Part shown: piece by piece, positions 16,420 through 24,715 of the stretch
Layout of the letters: each line of letters starts with the position of its first letter
How positions within the stretch are numbered: position 1 is the stretch's first letter
DNA from: Gammaproteobacteria bacterium
GTDB taxonomy: Bacteria > Pseudomonadota > Gammaproteobacteria > Chromatiales > Chromatiaceae
NCBI GenBank assembly: GCA_020445205.1
Contig: JAGRHA010000340.1
Location: forward strand, 1 to 40,679
Length of the DNA stretch: 40,679 nucleotides
Direction of reading: 5' to 3'
Position numbers and translations under genes: made by a program
The notes under the pieces: generated by a model
The model's input: only the letters and a program-made list of their open reading frames with translations
Told to the model about the DNA's origin: nothing
Databases searched by the model: none

Positions 16420-17916
16420 TCAGCGTCGACCGACGATCGAACCGAGGATGCCGCGAATGATCTGGCGGCCGAGCGTCGAGCCGATCGTGCGTGCGATCGA
16501 CTTGGCCAGGGTCTCACCCACGCCCTGGCGCCGGCTGTTGCTGCGCTCGGCCTTTTCGGCGGCCTTGCGCTCCGCCTGCTCGCGATCGAGTCGCGCCTGT
16601 TCCTCCGCTTCACGCTGGCGCTTCTGCAGCAGTTCCTGTTCGCGTTTCGCCAGGAGCTCGTAGGCCGACTCGCGGTCGACGGCGTCGCGATACGCCGCAT
16701 TGAGCGGCGAACGCTCGATCAGCTCCTTGCGCCGGGCGTCGTCGACGGGTCCGAACTGCGAGCGCGGAGGCGCCATCAGCGTGCGCTCGACGACGCTGGG
16801 CACGCCCTTGGCGTCGAGCGTGGAGATCAGCGCTTCACCGACGCCAAGCTGCCCGATCACTTCCTCGGTGTCGAACGCCGGGTTGGCGCGGAAGGTTGCG
16901 GCGGCTGCGCGCACGGACTTGCGGTCGTTCGGTGTGAATGCGCGCAGGGCATGCTGGATGCGATTGCCGAGCTGGCCGATGACCTCGTCAGGCACATCAT
17001 TCGGGTACTGCGTGATGAAGAACACGCCGACACCCTTCGAACGGATGAGCCGCACGACCTGAGTGATGCGTTCGAGCAGTGCCTTGGGCGCGCTCGAGAA
17101 CAACAGGTGTGCCTCGTCGAAGAAGAACACCAGACGCGGGCGGTCGGCGTCCCCGCGTTCGGGCAGTTCCTCCATGAGCTCCGACAACAGCCACAGCAGG
17201 AAGGTCGCGTAGATGCGTGGTGAGTGATACAGCGTGGTCGCATCGAGGATGCTGATCACGCCGCGACCGGAAAAATCGCACTGCATCAGGTGTTCGATGC
17301 GGATTGCGGGTTCGCCGAAGAAACGTTCGCCGCCGGCTTCTTCGAGCACCAGCAGGCGGCGCAGGATCGCGGTCACGCTGGCACGCGAGATGCGACCGTA
17401 ATCGCGCTCGAGTTCGGACGCGTTGTCGGCGACCCAGTTCAGCATCGCGCGCAGGTCCTTGAGATCGAGCAGCAGCAGGCCCTGGTCGTCGGCGACGCTG
17501 AACGCGATCTGCAGCACGCCCTCCTGGGTCTCGTTGAGTTCGAGCAGGTTGGCGAACAGAATCGGGCCCATCTCCGACACGGTCGTGCGCACGGGGTGGC
17601 CCTGGTCGCCGAATACGTCCCAGAACACGGTCGGGCTGGCCTCGAAGCTGTGGCCTTCGATGCCGATGTATTGCAGCCGTTCGTCGATCTTGGGATGCGC
17701 CTTGCCCGCGCCCGCGAGACCGGAAAGGTCGCCCTTGATGTCGGCGGTAAACACCGGCACGCCCAGGCGGGAGAACGATTCGGCCAACACCTGCAGTGTC
17801 ACGGTCTTGCCGGTGCCCGTAGCGCCTGTGATCAGGCCGTGACGATTGGCCATGCCGGCGTTGAGTAGGATCTGCCGGTCGCCGTTGCCGCCGAGCAGGA
17901 TGTCGTTGTCGGCCAT
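16420..17916 (-). CDS. HerA-like ATPase, DUF853 (YjgR) family
   Basis: A 498-residue P-loop ATPase. Walker A is GATGTGKT (residues 31-38), and Walker B is LVFFFDEAH (262-270). The motif FITQYPNDVPDEVIGQLGNRIQHALRAFTPND is typical of the DUF853/YjgR group related to the HerA/FtsK translocases. The C-terminal 90 residues are a charged coiled coil (KREQELLQKRQREAEEQARL) ending in a glycine-rich hydrophobic segment (GRQIIRGILGSIVGRR). No nuclease partner (NurA) is adjacent, so it is not a standard HerA-NurA system. The cellular role of the family is unknown. Confidence 0.9.
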   Translation of the reverse strand: MADNDILLGGNGDRQILLNAGMANRHGLITGATGTGKTVTLQVLAESFSRLGVPVFTADIKGDLSGLAGAGKAHPKIDERLQYIGIEGHSFEASPTVFWDVFGDQGHPVRTTVSEMGPILFANLLELNETQEGVLQIAFSVADDQGLLLLDLKDLRAMLNWVADNASELERDYGRISRASVTAILRRLLVLEEAGGERFFGEPAIRIEHLMQCDFSGRGVISILDATTLYHSPRIYATFLLWLLSELMEELPERGDADRPRLVFFFDEAHLLFSSAPKALLERITQVVRLIRSKGVGVFFITQYPNDVPDEVIGQLGNRIQHALRAFTPNDRKSVRAAAATFRANPAFDTEEVIGQLGVGEALISTLDAKGVPSVVERTLMAPPRSQFGPVDDARRKELIERSPLNAAYRDAVDRESAYELLAKREQELLQKRQREAEEQARLDREQAERKAAEKAERSNSRRQGVGETLAKSIARTIGSTLGRQIIRGILGSIVGRR

Positions 17917-18077
17917 TGTTCTCTCCGCTGTTTTGCGCGGACTTTACCGCAGGACGGTCACGGCTTCACGGGCGCGATGCATGTCCCAGGGTTTACACTG
18001 CGCATCCGGGCGGATGACCCGCCCGTCCAGGCATAATCGGGTCCGGCCGCGAACGGCGGCAATGGGAGAGCACAGGC

Positions 18078-19031
18078 ATGCGTTGGAAAGGCAGAAGACA
18101 GAGCAGCAATGTGGAGGATCGTCGCGGCGAGTCGCCCGGTGGCTTCGGTGGTCTCGGCGGCATGGGTGGCGCCGGTGGTGGCGGTGGCCTGTTGCGCCTG
18201 CTGCCGTTGTTGTTCCGTTTCCTCGGCTTCAAGGGCACCGTGTTTGCGGTACTCGCGTTCGGCGCCTATCTGTACTTCAGCGGCGGTGGGCTCGGCGGAC
18301 TGCTCGGCGGCACGCCGGGTACGGGCGTGCAGGATACGCGTGAGACGCGCAGCAGCACGGATGCGCCTGTCGAACAGTCGCCGCAGGAGGAGGCTCAGGT
18401 CGAGTTCGTGTCGGTGGTGCTCGCCGATACCGAAGAGACCTGGCGTACCTTGTTCAAGCAGGGCGGCGAAACCTACAAAGAGCCGCGTCTGGTGCTCTAC
18501 CGCGGCGCCGTCAATTCAGCCTGTGGTCTGGGGCAGGCCGCGATGGGGCCGTTCTATTGCCCCGGCGATCACAAGGTATATCTCGACCTGAGCTTCTTCG
18601 ACGATCTGGCGCGACGTCACGACGCCCCCGGCGACTTCGCCCAGGCATACGTCGTTGCCCACGAGATCGGTCACCATGTGCAGACGCTGCTCGGCATCTC
18701 GGACAAGGTGCAGCGCGCAAAGCGCGGCTTGAGCGAGGCGGAGGCGAACGTGTTGTCGGTCAAGCAGGAGCTGCAGGCCGACTGTTTTGCCGGCATTTGG
18801 GGACACCATGCAAGCCGCAGCCGTCAGCTGCTCGAGAGCGGCGACATCGAAGAGGGACTGAATGCGGCGAGCGCCATCGGTGACGATCGTCTGCAGAAGC
18901 AGTCGCGCGGCTATGTGTCGCCCGAGTCCTTCACTCACGGCAGCTCGGCGCAGCGTGTGCGCTGGTTCCGTGTCGGTCTCGAGAAAGGCGACGTCGATGC
19001 GTGCAACACCTTCAACACGAACAGCCTGTGA
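18078..19031 (+). CDS. YpfJ-type neutral zinc metallopeptidase
   Basis: A 317-residue membrane-anchored protein. A glycine-rich stretch (about 21-37) is followed by one hydrophobic segment ([27 protein letters not shown], about 41-67). The catalytic zincin motif is HEIGHH (His195, Glu196, His199), with a third ligand probably in ELQADCFAG (Glu231 or Asp235). [16 protein letters not shown] at the N-terminus is the classic YpfJ start. It probably acts on periplasmic or envelope proteins, but no substrate is known. It precedes rlmI by 10 bases and may be cotranscribed with it. Confidence 0.93.
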   Translation: MRWKGRRQSSNVEDRRGESPGGFGGLGGMGGAGGGGGLLRLLPLLFRFLGFKGTVFAVLAFGAYLYFSGGGLGGLLGGTPGTGVQDTRETRSSTDAPVEQSPQEEAQVEFVSVVLADTEETWRTLFKQGGETYKEPRLVLYRGAVNSACGLGQAAMGPFYCPGDHKVYLDLSFFDDLARRHDAPGDFAQAYVVAHEIGHHVQTLLGISDKVQRAKRGLSEAEANVLSVKQELQADCFAGIWGHHASRSRQLLESGDIEEGLNAASAIGDDRLQKQSRGYVSPESFTHGSSAQRVRWFRVGLEKGDVDACNTFNTNSL

Positions 19032-19041
19032 GTCGTAGCGC

Positions 19042-20235
19042 ATGAGCGAAGTATTGCGTCTCTCCGCGCAGCAGGACCGGCGGCTGCGCGCAGGCCATCT
19101 GTGGATCTATTCCAACGAAGTCGACACCGCGGCCACGCCGCTCAAGGCGTTTACGCCCGGGCAAGCGGTGCAGATCGAGAATGCGCAGGGCAAGTGGTTG
19201 GGGCTGGGTTACGTCAACCCGAACTCGTTGATCTGTGCACGCGTGGTGAGTCGCGACCGCGCCGTTGCCCTCGATGAATCGTTATTCGTCCACCGCATCA
19301 AGGTGGCGCTGAGTCTGCGCGAACGGCTCTATGCCCAGCCGTACTACCGGCTGCTGTTCGGCGAAGCCGACGGCGTGCCCGGTGTCGTCGTCGATCGATA
19401 CGGTGACTACCTGGTACTGCAGTTGACCACGGCGGGCATGGACGTGTTGCGCGAGGCAATCGTCGCTGCGCTGGTCAAGGTCCTCAAACCGCTTGGAATC
19501 GTGCTGCGCAACGATTCGGCGACACGGGAACTCGAAGGCCTGACACGGTACGTCGAACTCGCCTATGGCGACATGCCCGACAGCGTGGCGGTCGAAGAAG
19601 GGGGTTGCCGCTTCGAAGTGTCGCCGTCGCTGGGTCAGAAAACCGGCTGGTTCTACGACCAGGCGGCGAATCGCGATGCCTTCGTGCCGTTCGTCGCCGG
19701 TCGCCGGGTACTCGATGTCTGCAGTTATGTCGGTGCCTGGTCGGTTCGTGCGGCCCGCGCGGGTGCAACACAAGTGACGGCCGTCGATGCTTCGGCGCAG
19801 GCCCTCGATCAGGTGCGTCATCACGCGGCGATGAATGGTTGCGAGGATCGTGTCACATGCGTGCAGGGCGACGCATTCCATGCGTTGCGCGATCTGCGTA
19901 CACAGCGGGAGCGCTACGACGTGGTCGTGCTCGACCCGCCGGCGTTCATCAAGCGAAAGAAAGATATGAAGGAAGGTACGCTGGCCTACCGGCGCCTCAA
20001 CGAGGCGGCGCTGGCCCTGCTGGAAAGGGACGGGCTACTTGTGACGGCGTCGTGTTCTTTTCACATGCACCGGGACGAGCTGCTGCGAACGGTGCAGCAG
20101 GCTGCCCGGCATAGCGATCGCAGCCTGCAGTTGCTTAAACAAGGTCAACAGAGTCCAGACCATCCGATTCACCCCGCGATTCCAGAAACGGCCTATCTCA
20201 AGGCCTTCTTCATGCGTGTGTTGCCGACGCTGTAG
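19042..20235 (+). CDS. rlmI: 23S rRNA m5C1962 methyltransferase (RlmI type)
   Basis: A 397-residue class I SAM methyltransferase with an N-terminal PUA domain (QDRRLRAGHLWIYSNEVD). The SAM motif is VLDVCSYVGAWSVRAAR, motif IV is VVLDPPAFIKRKKDMKEG, and the catalytic Cys region is TASCSFHM. The architecture matches RlmI (YccW), which methylates C1962 of 23S rRNA; related YccW-like proteins with other targets cannot be excluded. It ends with TAG inside a GC-rich inverted repeat and faces an XRE regulator gene. Confidence 0.9.
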   Translation: MSEVLRLSAQQDRRLRAGHLWIYSNEVDTAATPLKAFTPGQAVQIENAQGKWLGLGYVNPNSLICARVVSRDRAVALDESLFVHRIKVALSLRERLYAQPYYRLLFGEADGVPGVVVDRYGDYLVLQLTTAGMDVLREAIVAALVKVLKPLGIVLRNDSATRELEGLTRYVELAYGDMPDSVAVEEGGCRFEVSPSLGQKTGWFYDQAANRDAFVPFVAGRRVLDVCSYVGAWSVRAARAGATQVTAVDASAQALDQVRHHAAMNGCEDRVTCVQGDAFHALRDLRTQRERYDVVVLDPPAFIKRKKDMKEGTLAYRRLNEAALALLERDGLLVTASCSFHMHRDELLRTVQQAARHSDRSLQLLKQGQQSPDHPIHPAIPETAYLKAFFMRVLPTL

Positions 20236-20242
20236 CGTCGGC
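20223..20242. repeat. Inverted repeat between convergent rlmI and XRE genes
   Basis: GCCGACGCT (20223-20231) and AGCGTCGGC (20234-20242) are perfect 9-bp inverted arms with a 2-base centre, overlapping the rlmI stop codon. Its location between two convergent stops suggests a shared transcription end, but there is no T tract on either side. Confidence 0.4.
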
Positions 20243-20243
20243 C

Positions 20244-20612
20244 TCAGGAAGACATCCGGCGGCCGGCGAGCAGACGCATCTCGGAGCGGATCCGGTCGCG
20301 TTCGCCTTCGGTCAGCGTCATCCAGATTTCGGCGACTTCGCGTGCCTCGTCGGTCAACGGCGTTGCCTTCTCATCACCGAACATCAGCCAGGCCGGGTTC
20401 ACGTCGAGCACCGCTGCGATCTCGTCGATCTTGCGCGGACGCAGGCTCTTGCCATTCTCGATCTTCTGGATGACCGCCTGGTTGGTGCCGGCCTGGACAG
20501 CCAGTTGCTCCTGAGTCCAGCCCATCTGACGACGGCGGTACCGCAGCCGCTCACCCAGAGTGCGCAGATGATGCGGGATTACCTTCGTTCCATTCATGCC
20601 TACAAGCCTCAT
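20244..20612 (-). CDS. XRE-family helix-turn-helix regulator
   Basis: A small Cro/CI-type DNA-binding protein (122 residues from the ATG at 20612). The HTH is LGERLRYRRRQMGWTQEQLAVQAGTNQAVIQKIENGKSLRPRKIDEIAAVL. An NPAWLMFGD extension and an acidic/basic C-terminal helix follow (EGERDRIRSEMRLLAGRRMSS). A later ATG at 20597 and a TTG at 20618 are also possible starts; none has a convincing ribosome binding site. There is no peptidase or toxin partner next to it. The target is unknown; the NPAWLMFG element is common in stand-alone regulators of this family. Confidence 0.88.
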   Translation of the reverse strand: MRLVGMNGTKVIPHHLRTLGERLRYRRRQMGWTQEQLAVQAGTNQAVIQKIENGKSLRPRKIDEIAAVLDVNPAWLMFGDEKATPLTDEAREVAEIWMTLTEGERDRIRSEMRLLAGRRMSS

Positions 20613-20752
20613 AGCCAACTCTCGCCTAGTAAAGGTTGCTGGTTTTGTGTTGTGGACTAGCTAACGGCGTTCGGTGGGGAAACTTGAGAGCTCCTGAAAA
20701 CTCAGGAATTTAGCGCCGATTGGCGCATCCGGCGGCGTCGCTGGATGCGTAC

Positions 20753-22006
20753 TCAGCCGCGGTAGAAAGTGCAGGCATCGATGCGTCGTTCGATCTCCTG
20801 CATGACAGCGTGATAGGCCGGGCTGCCGATGTGACCGAAGCGCTGACGGAACTCGGCGCCGTGCATGTGCTCGGGCAGATCACGCACGGGGGGCAGGATC
20901 TCTGTTTCGGCAATGCCGGCTGCGAGCCGATGTTGTGCCGCGCGGGCACGGTCGATATCCGCCGTGAGCAGGGCGCCGAACCGGGTGCCGGCGCGGTCGG
21001 CGGCAATATCGGTGAAGCTGAAGCCTGAGCCGGCATCGGTATCGTTGATCTCTTTGAACAGACCGACCGCATCGGACAAGGTCGAGTCGCCGCGTGCCGC
21101 GAGGGCTGCCGAGGTCAGGAAATGCTGGGCGAAATCCGTTCGACGGTCGAGCTTGAGGCGGAATGCGTGGGGGCGTGCAAGGTCGCCGGGCACCAGGCGC
21201 TTCAGGTCCTGTCGGCTCGCCCAGGTACCGAGCACGGTGAGCAACGCGGTGTTTTCCTCGATGGCGTCGTACGAGTACGAGCGTTGCTCGGCAGCTGCAA
21301 ACATGGCGCGCAGCAGTTCCACGAGCGAGCCCTTGCGTCCCATGCCGTTGGCCTGCAGGCGCACGAGTTCGTCGTGATAGAAGCGCAACGCCGCGCGGTC
21401 TTCGTCGCCTAGCAGGGTGTCGCGTGCCTGGTCGATCAGCTCCGCATCCCAGCGATAGGTGAGTTGCAGTGCGTCGGGTGTCAGCCGCAGATCCTGAATC
21501 AGTTCGTCGAATGTGTGATGCCCGTGGCGTGCGAGTAGGCCGTCGAGCAACGCCTCCAGCGCCGCATTGGACAGCATGTTGGGTACCGGCACGCTGCCGA
21601 TTTGCAGGCGCGTGATACGCGGTTTGCCACCTTCTGAGGTGATGCCGGCGTCGATGTTCACGTAGTTCCGCATAGGCAGTTGAGGCAGGTGCAGTGTCGC
21701 CTGAATGCGCATCAGACGGTCGGCGAGCGCGATACGACCTTTGCCATCGGCGGCCTTCTGCAGCAGATAGTTCGCTGCCAGATTGAGATCCTGCGGTGCG
21801 ATGCGGATGACTTGCGAGGAGCCCGCCGGCAGCCGGCGAGGATCGTTCTGCTGCAGGATCGCCTTCGCGCGCGCGATGTCTTCGTGCGACAGGGTCTGCC
21901 GTTCCGTCACCAACGGCCTTTCGGCCAAGGCGAAGTACGCGATGCCGGCGAGCAGCGGCAGCGCGAGCAGCACCAGCACGAATAACAGCTTGATCAGCGC
22001 GCGCAT
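20753..22006 (-). CDS. Conserved membrane-anchored protein of unknown function
   Basis: A 417-residue protein with an N-terminal signal anchor ([27 protein letters not shown]). The rest is hydrophilic and looks periplasmic. Segments such as [25 protein letters not shown] and [21 protein letters not shown] resemble a folded lipid-carrier-like domain, but I cannot name a family. The second half (from about residue 200) is helical, with [21 protein letters not shown] and a C-terminal CTFYRG. It starts 100 bases from the divergent lgt gene. Small hairpins follow its stop (GCGCC/GGCGC near 20714-20727), which might terminate it. Confidence 0.75.
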   Translation of the reverse strand: MRALIKLLFVLVLLALPLLAGIAYFALAERPLVTERQTLSHEDIARAKAILQQNDPRRLPAGSSQVIRIAPQDLNLAANYLLQKAADGKGRIALADRLMRIQATLHLPQLPMRNYVNIDAGITSEGGKPRITRLQIGSVPVPNMLSNAALEALLDGLLARHGHHTFDELIQDLRLTPDALQLTYRWDAELIDQARDTLLGDEDRAALRFYHDELVRLQANGMGRKGSLVELLRAMFAAAEQRSYSYDAIEENTALLTVLGTWASRQDLKRLVPGDLARPHAFRLKLDRRTDFAQHFLTSAALAARGDSTLSDAVGLFKEINDTDAGSGFSFTDIAADRAGTRFGALLTADIDRARAAQHRLAAGIAETEILPPVRDLPEHMHGAEFRQRFGHIGSPAYHAVMQEIERRIDACTFYRG

Positions 22007-22105
22007 TCACGGCTCCGGGAGTTCAGGGGAAGCGTACTTCGCGACCGTGGGGCTGTCCATGGTGGGGGGCCGGCGAGTGCGCGTTTGCTGCTACACTCGC
22101 GCCGC

Positions 22106-22942
22106 ATGCAGTACCCACAGTTCGATCCCGTCATTCTGGAGCTTGGCCCACTTGCCATACGCTGGTACGGGGTGATGTACCTCCTCGGGTTCGCGGCCGC
22201 GTGGTGGCTGGGACGGCGGCGCGCAGCCACGGGACATGCCGTGATCACCCCGCTGCAGATGGATGATCTGCTGTTCTATGCCGCGCTCGGCGTCATTCTC
22301 GGTGGCCGTGTGGGATATATCCTGTTCTACGGTTTCGATGCCTGGCTGGCGGACCCGCTGCGCATACTGCGCGTGTGGGAGGGGGGCATGTCGTTCCACG
22401 GCGGCTTCCTCGGCGTGCTGCTGGCGATAGCCTGGTACGCACGTCGCACCGGGAAGGCATTCTTTGATCTCACCGATTTCATCGCGCCGCTGGTGCCGTT
22501 GGGCCTCATGGCTGGCCGCATCGGCAATTTCATCAATGGTGAACTGTGGGGGGCACCCTCGTCGTTGCCATGGGCGATGCAAGTGCCGTGTGCGAGCAAT
22601 CCGGTGCTGTGTTTCGACAAGCTGCACCTCGCACCCGGCACGCTGATGACACCGCCGCTACACCCTTCACAGCTATACCAGGCGTTGCTCGAAGGCTTGG
22701 TCTTGTTTGCCGTGCTGTGGTGGTTCAGCGCCCGGCCGCGGCCACGCATGGCCGTGTCGGGATTGTTCCTGCTCGGCTACGGCATGTTCCGATTCGTGGT
22801 CGAGTTAGTGCGCATGCCCGATGCACACATCGGCTACCTGGCATTCGACTGGCTGACGATGGGACAGGTGCTGTCGGCGCCGATGGTCATCGCGGGTGTC
22901 GTATTATTGGCCCTTGCCTACCGCGACCGGTCACCTGCATGA
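22106..22942 (+). CDS. lgt: Prolipoprotein diacylglyceryl transferase
   Basis: Lgt transfers diacylglycerol from phosphatidylglycerol to the lipobox cysteine of prelipoproteins in the inner membrane. The 278-residue, multi-pass product contains [23 protein letters not shown] (the His-Gly-Gly motif) and the signature [13 protein letters not shown], plus [16 protein letters not shown] chose the ATG at 22106 ([10 protein letters not shown]), the family start. The stop overlaps the thyA ATG (ATGA), an lgt-thyA arrangement conserved in many gammaproteobacteria. Confidence 0.96.
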   Translation: MQYPQFDPVILELGPLAIRWYGVMYLLGFAAAWWLGRRRAATGHAVITPLQMDDLLFYAALGVILGGRVGYILFYGFDAWLADPLRILRVWEGGMSFHGGFLGVLLAIAWYARRTGKAFFDLTDFIAPLVPLGLMAGRIGNFINGELWGAPSSLPWAMQVPCASNPVLCFDKLHLAPGTLMTPPLHPSQLYQALLEGLVLFAVLWWFSARPRPRMAVSGLFLLGYGMFRFVVELVRMPDAHIGYLAFDWLTMGQVLSAPMVIAGVVLLALAYRDRSPA

Positions 22943-23772
22943 AACAGTATCTCGATCTGCTCTACCGCGTGCGTCAGTTCGGCGATTTCAAGGGAGACCG
23001 TACCGGCACGGGTACCTGGTCGGTATTCGGTCATCAGATGCGTTTCGACCTACGTCAGGGCTTTCCTCTGGTGACGACCAAGAAGATCCACCTCAAGTCG
23101 GTCATCCACGAGCTGTTGTGGTTTCTCGCCGGTGGCACCAACACCGCGTATCTCAAGGACAACGGCGTACGCATCTGGGATGAATGGGCCGACGCCGACG
23201 GTGAGCTGGGGCCGATCTACGGTTACCAGTGGCGTTCCTGGCCGACCGCTGATGGCCGCCATATCGACCAGGTGAGCCAGGTCGTCGAACAGATTCGCAA
23301 CACACCCAATTCACGCCGCATCATTGTTTCGGCATGGAACCCCGCGGACCTGCCGGACGAGTCGGTGTCACCGCAGGAGAACGTCGCCGCAGGGCGCATG
23401 GCGCTGGCCCCCTGTCATGCGTTTTTCCAGTTCTACGTCTGCGACCAACGCCTGTCGTGCCAGCTCTACCAACGCAGCGCGGATGTGTTTCTTGGCGTGC
23501 CGTTCAATATCGCGAGCTACGCCCTGTTGACGATGATGATCGCGCAGGTGTGCGAGCTCGAACTCGGTGAATTCATCCATACCCTTGGCGATGCCCACCT
23601 GTACACCAACCACCTCGAGCAGGCCGACGAACAGTTGACGAGGACGCCGTACGAGTCGCCGCGGCTGACGCTGAATCCCGACGTTCGTGACCTTTTCGCC
23701 TTCACCTATGACGATTTCACGCTGCACGACTATCAGCACCACCCACACATCAAGGCGCCGATTTCGGTCTGA
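22939..23772 (+). CDS. thyA: Thymidylate synthase
   Basis: ThyA converts dUMP to dTMP using 5,10-methylene-THF. The 277-residue protein has the catalytic Cys159 in [12 protein letters not shown], the dUMP-binding [23 protein letters not shown] and [19 protein letters not shown] near the N-terminus. It carries a short insertion ([16 protein letters not shown]) before the catalytic loop compared with the 264-residue E. coli enzyme; I believe some other gammaproteobacterial enzymes have it. It overlaps lgt by four bases. folA follows about 430 bases later, past a small acidic gene. Confidence 0.97.
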   Translation: MKQYLDLLYRVRQFGDFKGDRTGTGTWSVFGHQMRFDLRQGFPLVTTKKIHLKSVIHELLWFLAGGTNTAYLKDNGVRIWDEWADADGELGPIYGYQWRSWPTADGRHIDQVSQVVEQIRNTPNSRRIIVSAWNPADLPDESVSPQENVAAGRMALAPCHAFFQFYVCDQRLSCQLYQRSADVFLGVPFNIASYALLTMMIAQVCELELGEFIHTLGDAHLYTNHLEQADEQLTRTPYESPRLTLNPDVRDLFAFTYDDFTLHDYQHHPHIKAPISV

Positions 23773-23786
23773 CGGGCTGCAAAAGA

Positions 23787-23800
23787 TTGACGTGCGTCAA
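23787..23800. promoter_or_regulatory. FNR/CRP-like palindrome upstream of the 47-residue gene
   Basis: TTGACGTGCGTCAA is a perfect 14-bp dyad of the form TTGAC-N4-GTCAA, close to the FNR/Dnr site TTGAT-N4-ATCAA. Downstream, TATATT at 23842-23847 could be a -10 box with a start near 23854. That puts the dyad centre about 60 bases upstream, a class I activator position. It lies just after thyA and 83 bases before the small acidic gene. The regulator is not identified, and the central C/G pair departs from the consensus. Confidence 0.5.
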
Positions 23801-23883
23801 CGCGGTCGCAGAGACCGATTTGCATTGTTGTTGTGTACCACTATATTAGTAAATACGAAAATTCTTAATAGGGGTACATTAAG

Positions 23884-24027
23884 ATGGGTCACGAACTCGA
23901 AATCAACGGCCGCGAACTGATGGAACTGTCCGAGGATGCGCCCGATCAGGTGGAAGCCATTCTCAGCATGATGATCGACGCCGACGAAGAAATCGAACTC
24001 GACAACATCGTCGACGAAGAGGAATAA
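23884..24027 (+). CDS. 47-residue acidic protein of unknown function
   Basis: A short open frame with ATG at 23884 and TAA at 24025-24027. AGGGG (23870-23874) is nine bases upstream of the start. The product begins MGHELEINGRELMELSEDAP and is very acidic, ending in a run of Asp/Glu (DADEEIELDNIVDEEE). It lacks cysteines and a signal peptide. The AT-rich leader, the ribosome binding site, the FNR-like dyad and the codon pattern together support a real gene. It lies between thyA and folA. No family is recognised; an acidic small protein could bind a basic partner or mimic DNA, but nothing here shows that. Confidence 0.7.
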   Translation: MGHELEINGRELMELSEDAPDQVEAILSMMIDADEEIELDNIVDEEE

Positions 24028-24204
24028 GACCGCGGTTTCCGGCTTGCCGCCGGGTCGGCGCCCGGGTTGCAATCTCGGTCAGCGGCGCGTCTCGCCGAAC
24101 ATTCGTCGACGCGCCGCCGCGCGCTTTGCGCGGGCCATGCACCGCAGCGAGCGACGCACGGTATCGTCATCGTCGTGCTTGTGCAGCGCTGGTACCATGC
24201 GCGC

Positions 24205-24702
24205 ATGAAGCCGCTCGCCAACCTGTCGATCATTACGGCGCTGTCCGAAAACGGCGTCATCGGTCGTGACAACGCTTTACCCTGGCATCTGCCCGCCGAT
24301 CTCGCACATTTCAAGCGTCTGACCATGGGCAAGCCCATCATCATGGGCCGCAAGACCTGGGAGTCCTTGCCGGGGCTGCTGCCGCACCGTACCCATATCG
24401 TCGTCACGCGCGACCACGACTATGTGGCCGACGGCGCGCACGTGGTGCATTCGCTCGCCGAGGCTATCGAGACGGTGGGTGATGTCGACGAGATGATGGT
24501 GGTCGGCGGGGCGAATCTGTACGCGCAGACCATCCCGCTCGCGACGCGCATGTACATGACCCTGGTGCATATCCAGGTCGAGGGCGATACGCGATTTCCC
24601 GCTTTCGAACACGGCGAGTGGTGCGAAGTGTCGCGGGTTCGTCATCCACGTGACGCGCGCAACGCGACCGACTACAGCTTCATCGAGCTGCAGCGGTGCT
24701 GA
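24205..24702 (+). CDS. folA: Dihydrofolate reductase
   Basis: A 165-residue DHFR that reduces dihydrofolate to tetrahydrofolate with NADPH, restoring the folate consumed by ThyA. The catalytic acid is Asp32 in LPADLAHFKRLTMGKPIIMGRKTWESLPG, with Trp27 in NALPWHLP, and the VVGGANLYAQ motif is present. I chose the ATG at 24205 (MKPLANLSII), since the longer frame upstream has no similarity. The gene ends 13 bases before the convergent RND-protein gene. Confidence 0.96.
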   Translation: MKPLANLSIITALSENGVIGRDNALPWHLPADLAHFKRLTMGKPIIMGRKTWESLPGLLPHRTHIVVTRDHDYVADGAHVVHSLAEAIETVGDVDEMMVVGGANLYAQTIPLATRMYMTLVHIQVEGDTRFPAFEHGEWCEVSRVRHPRDARNATDYSFIELQRC

Positions 24703-24715
24703 ACCGGCGGGAGTT

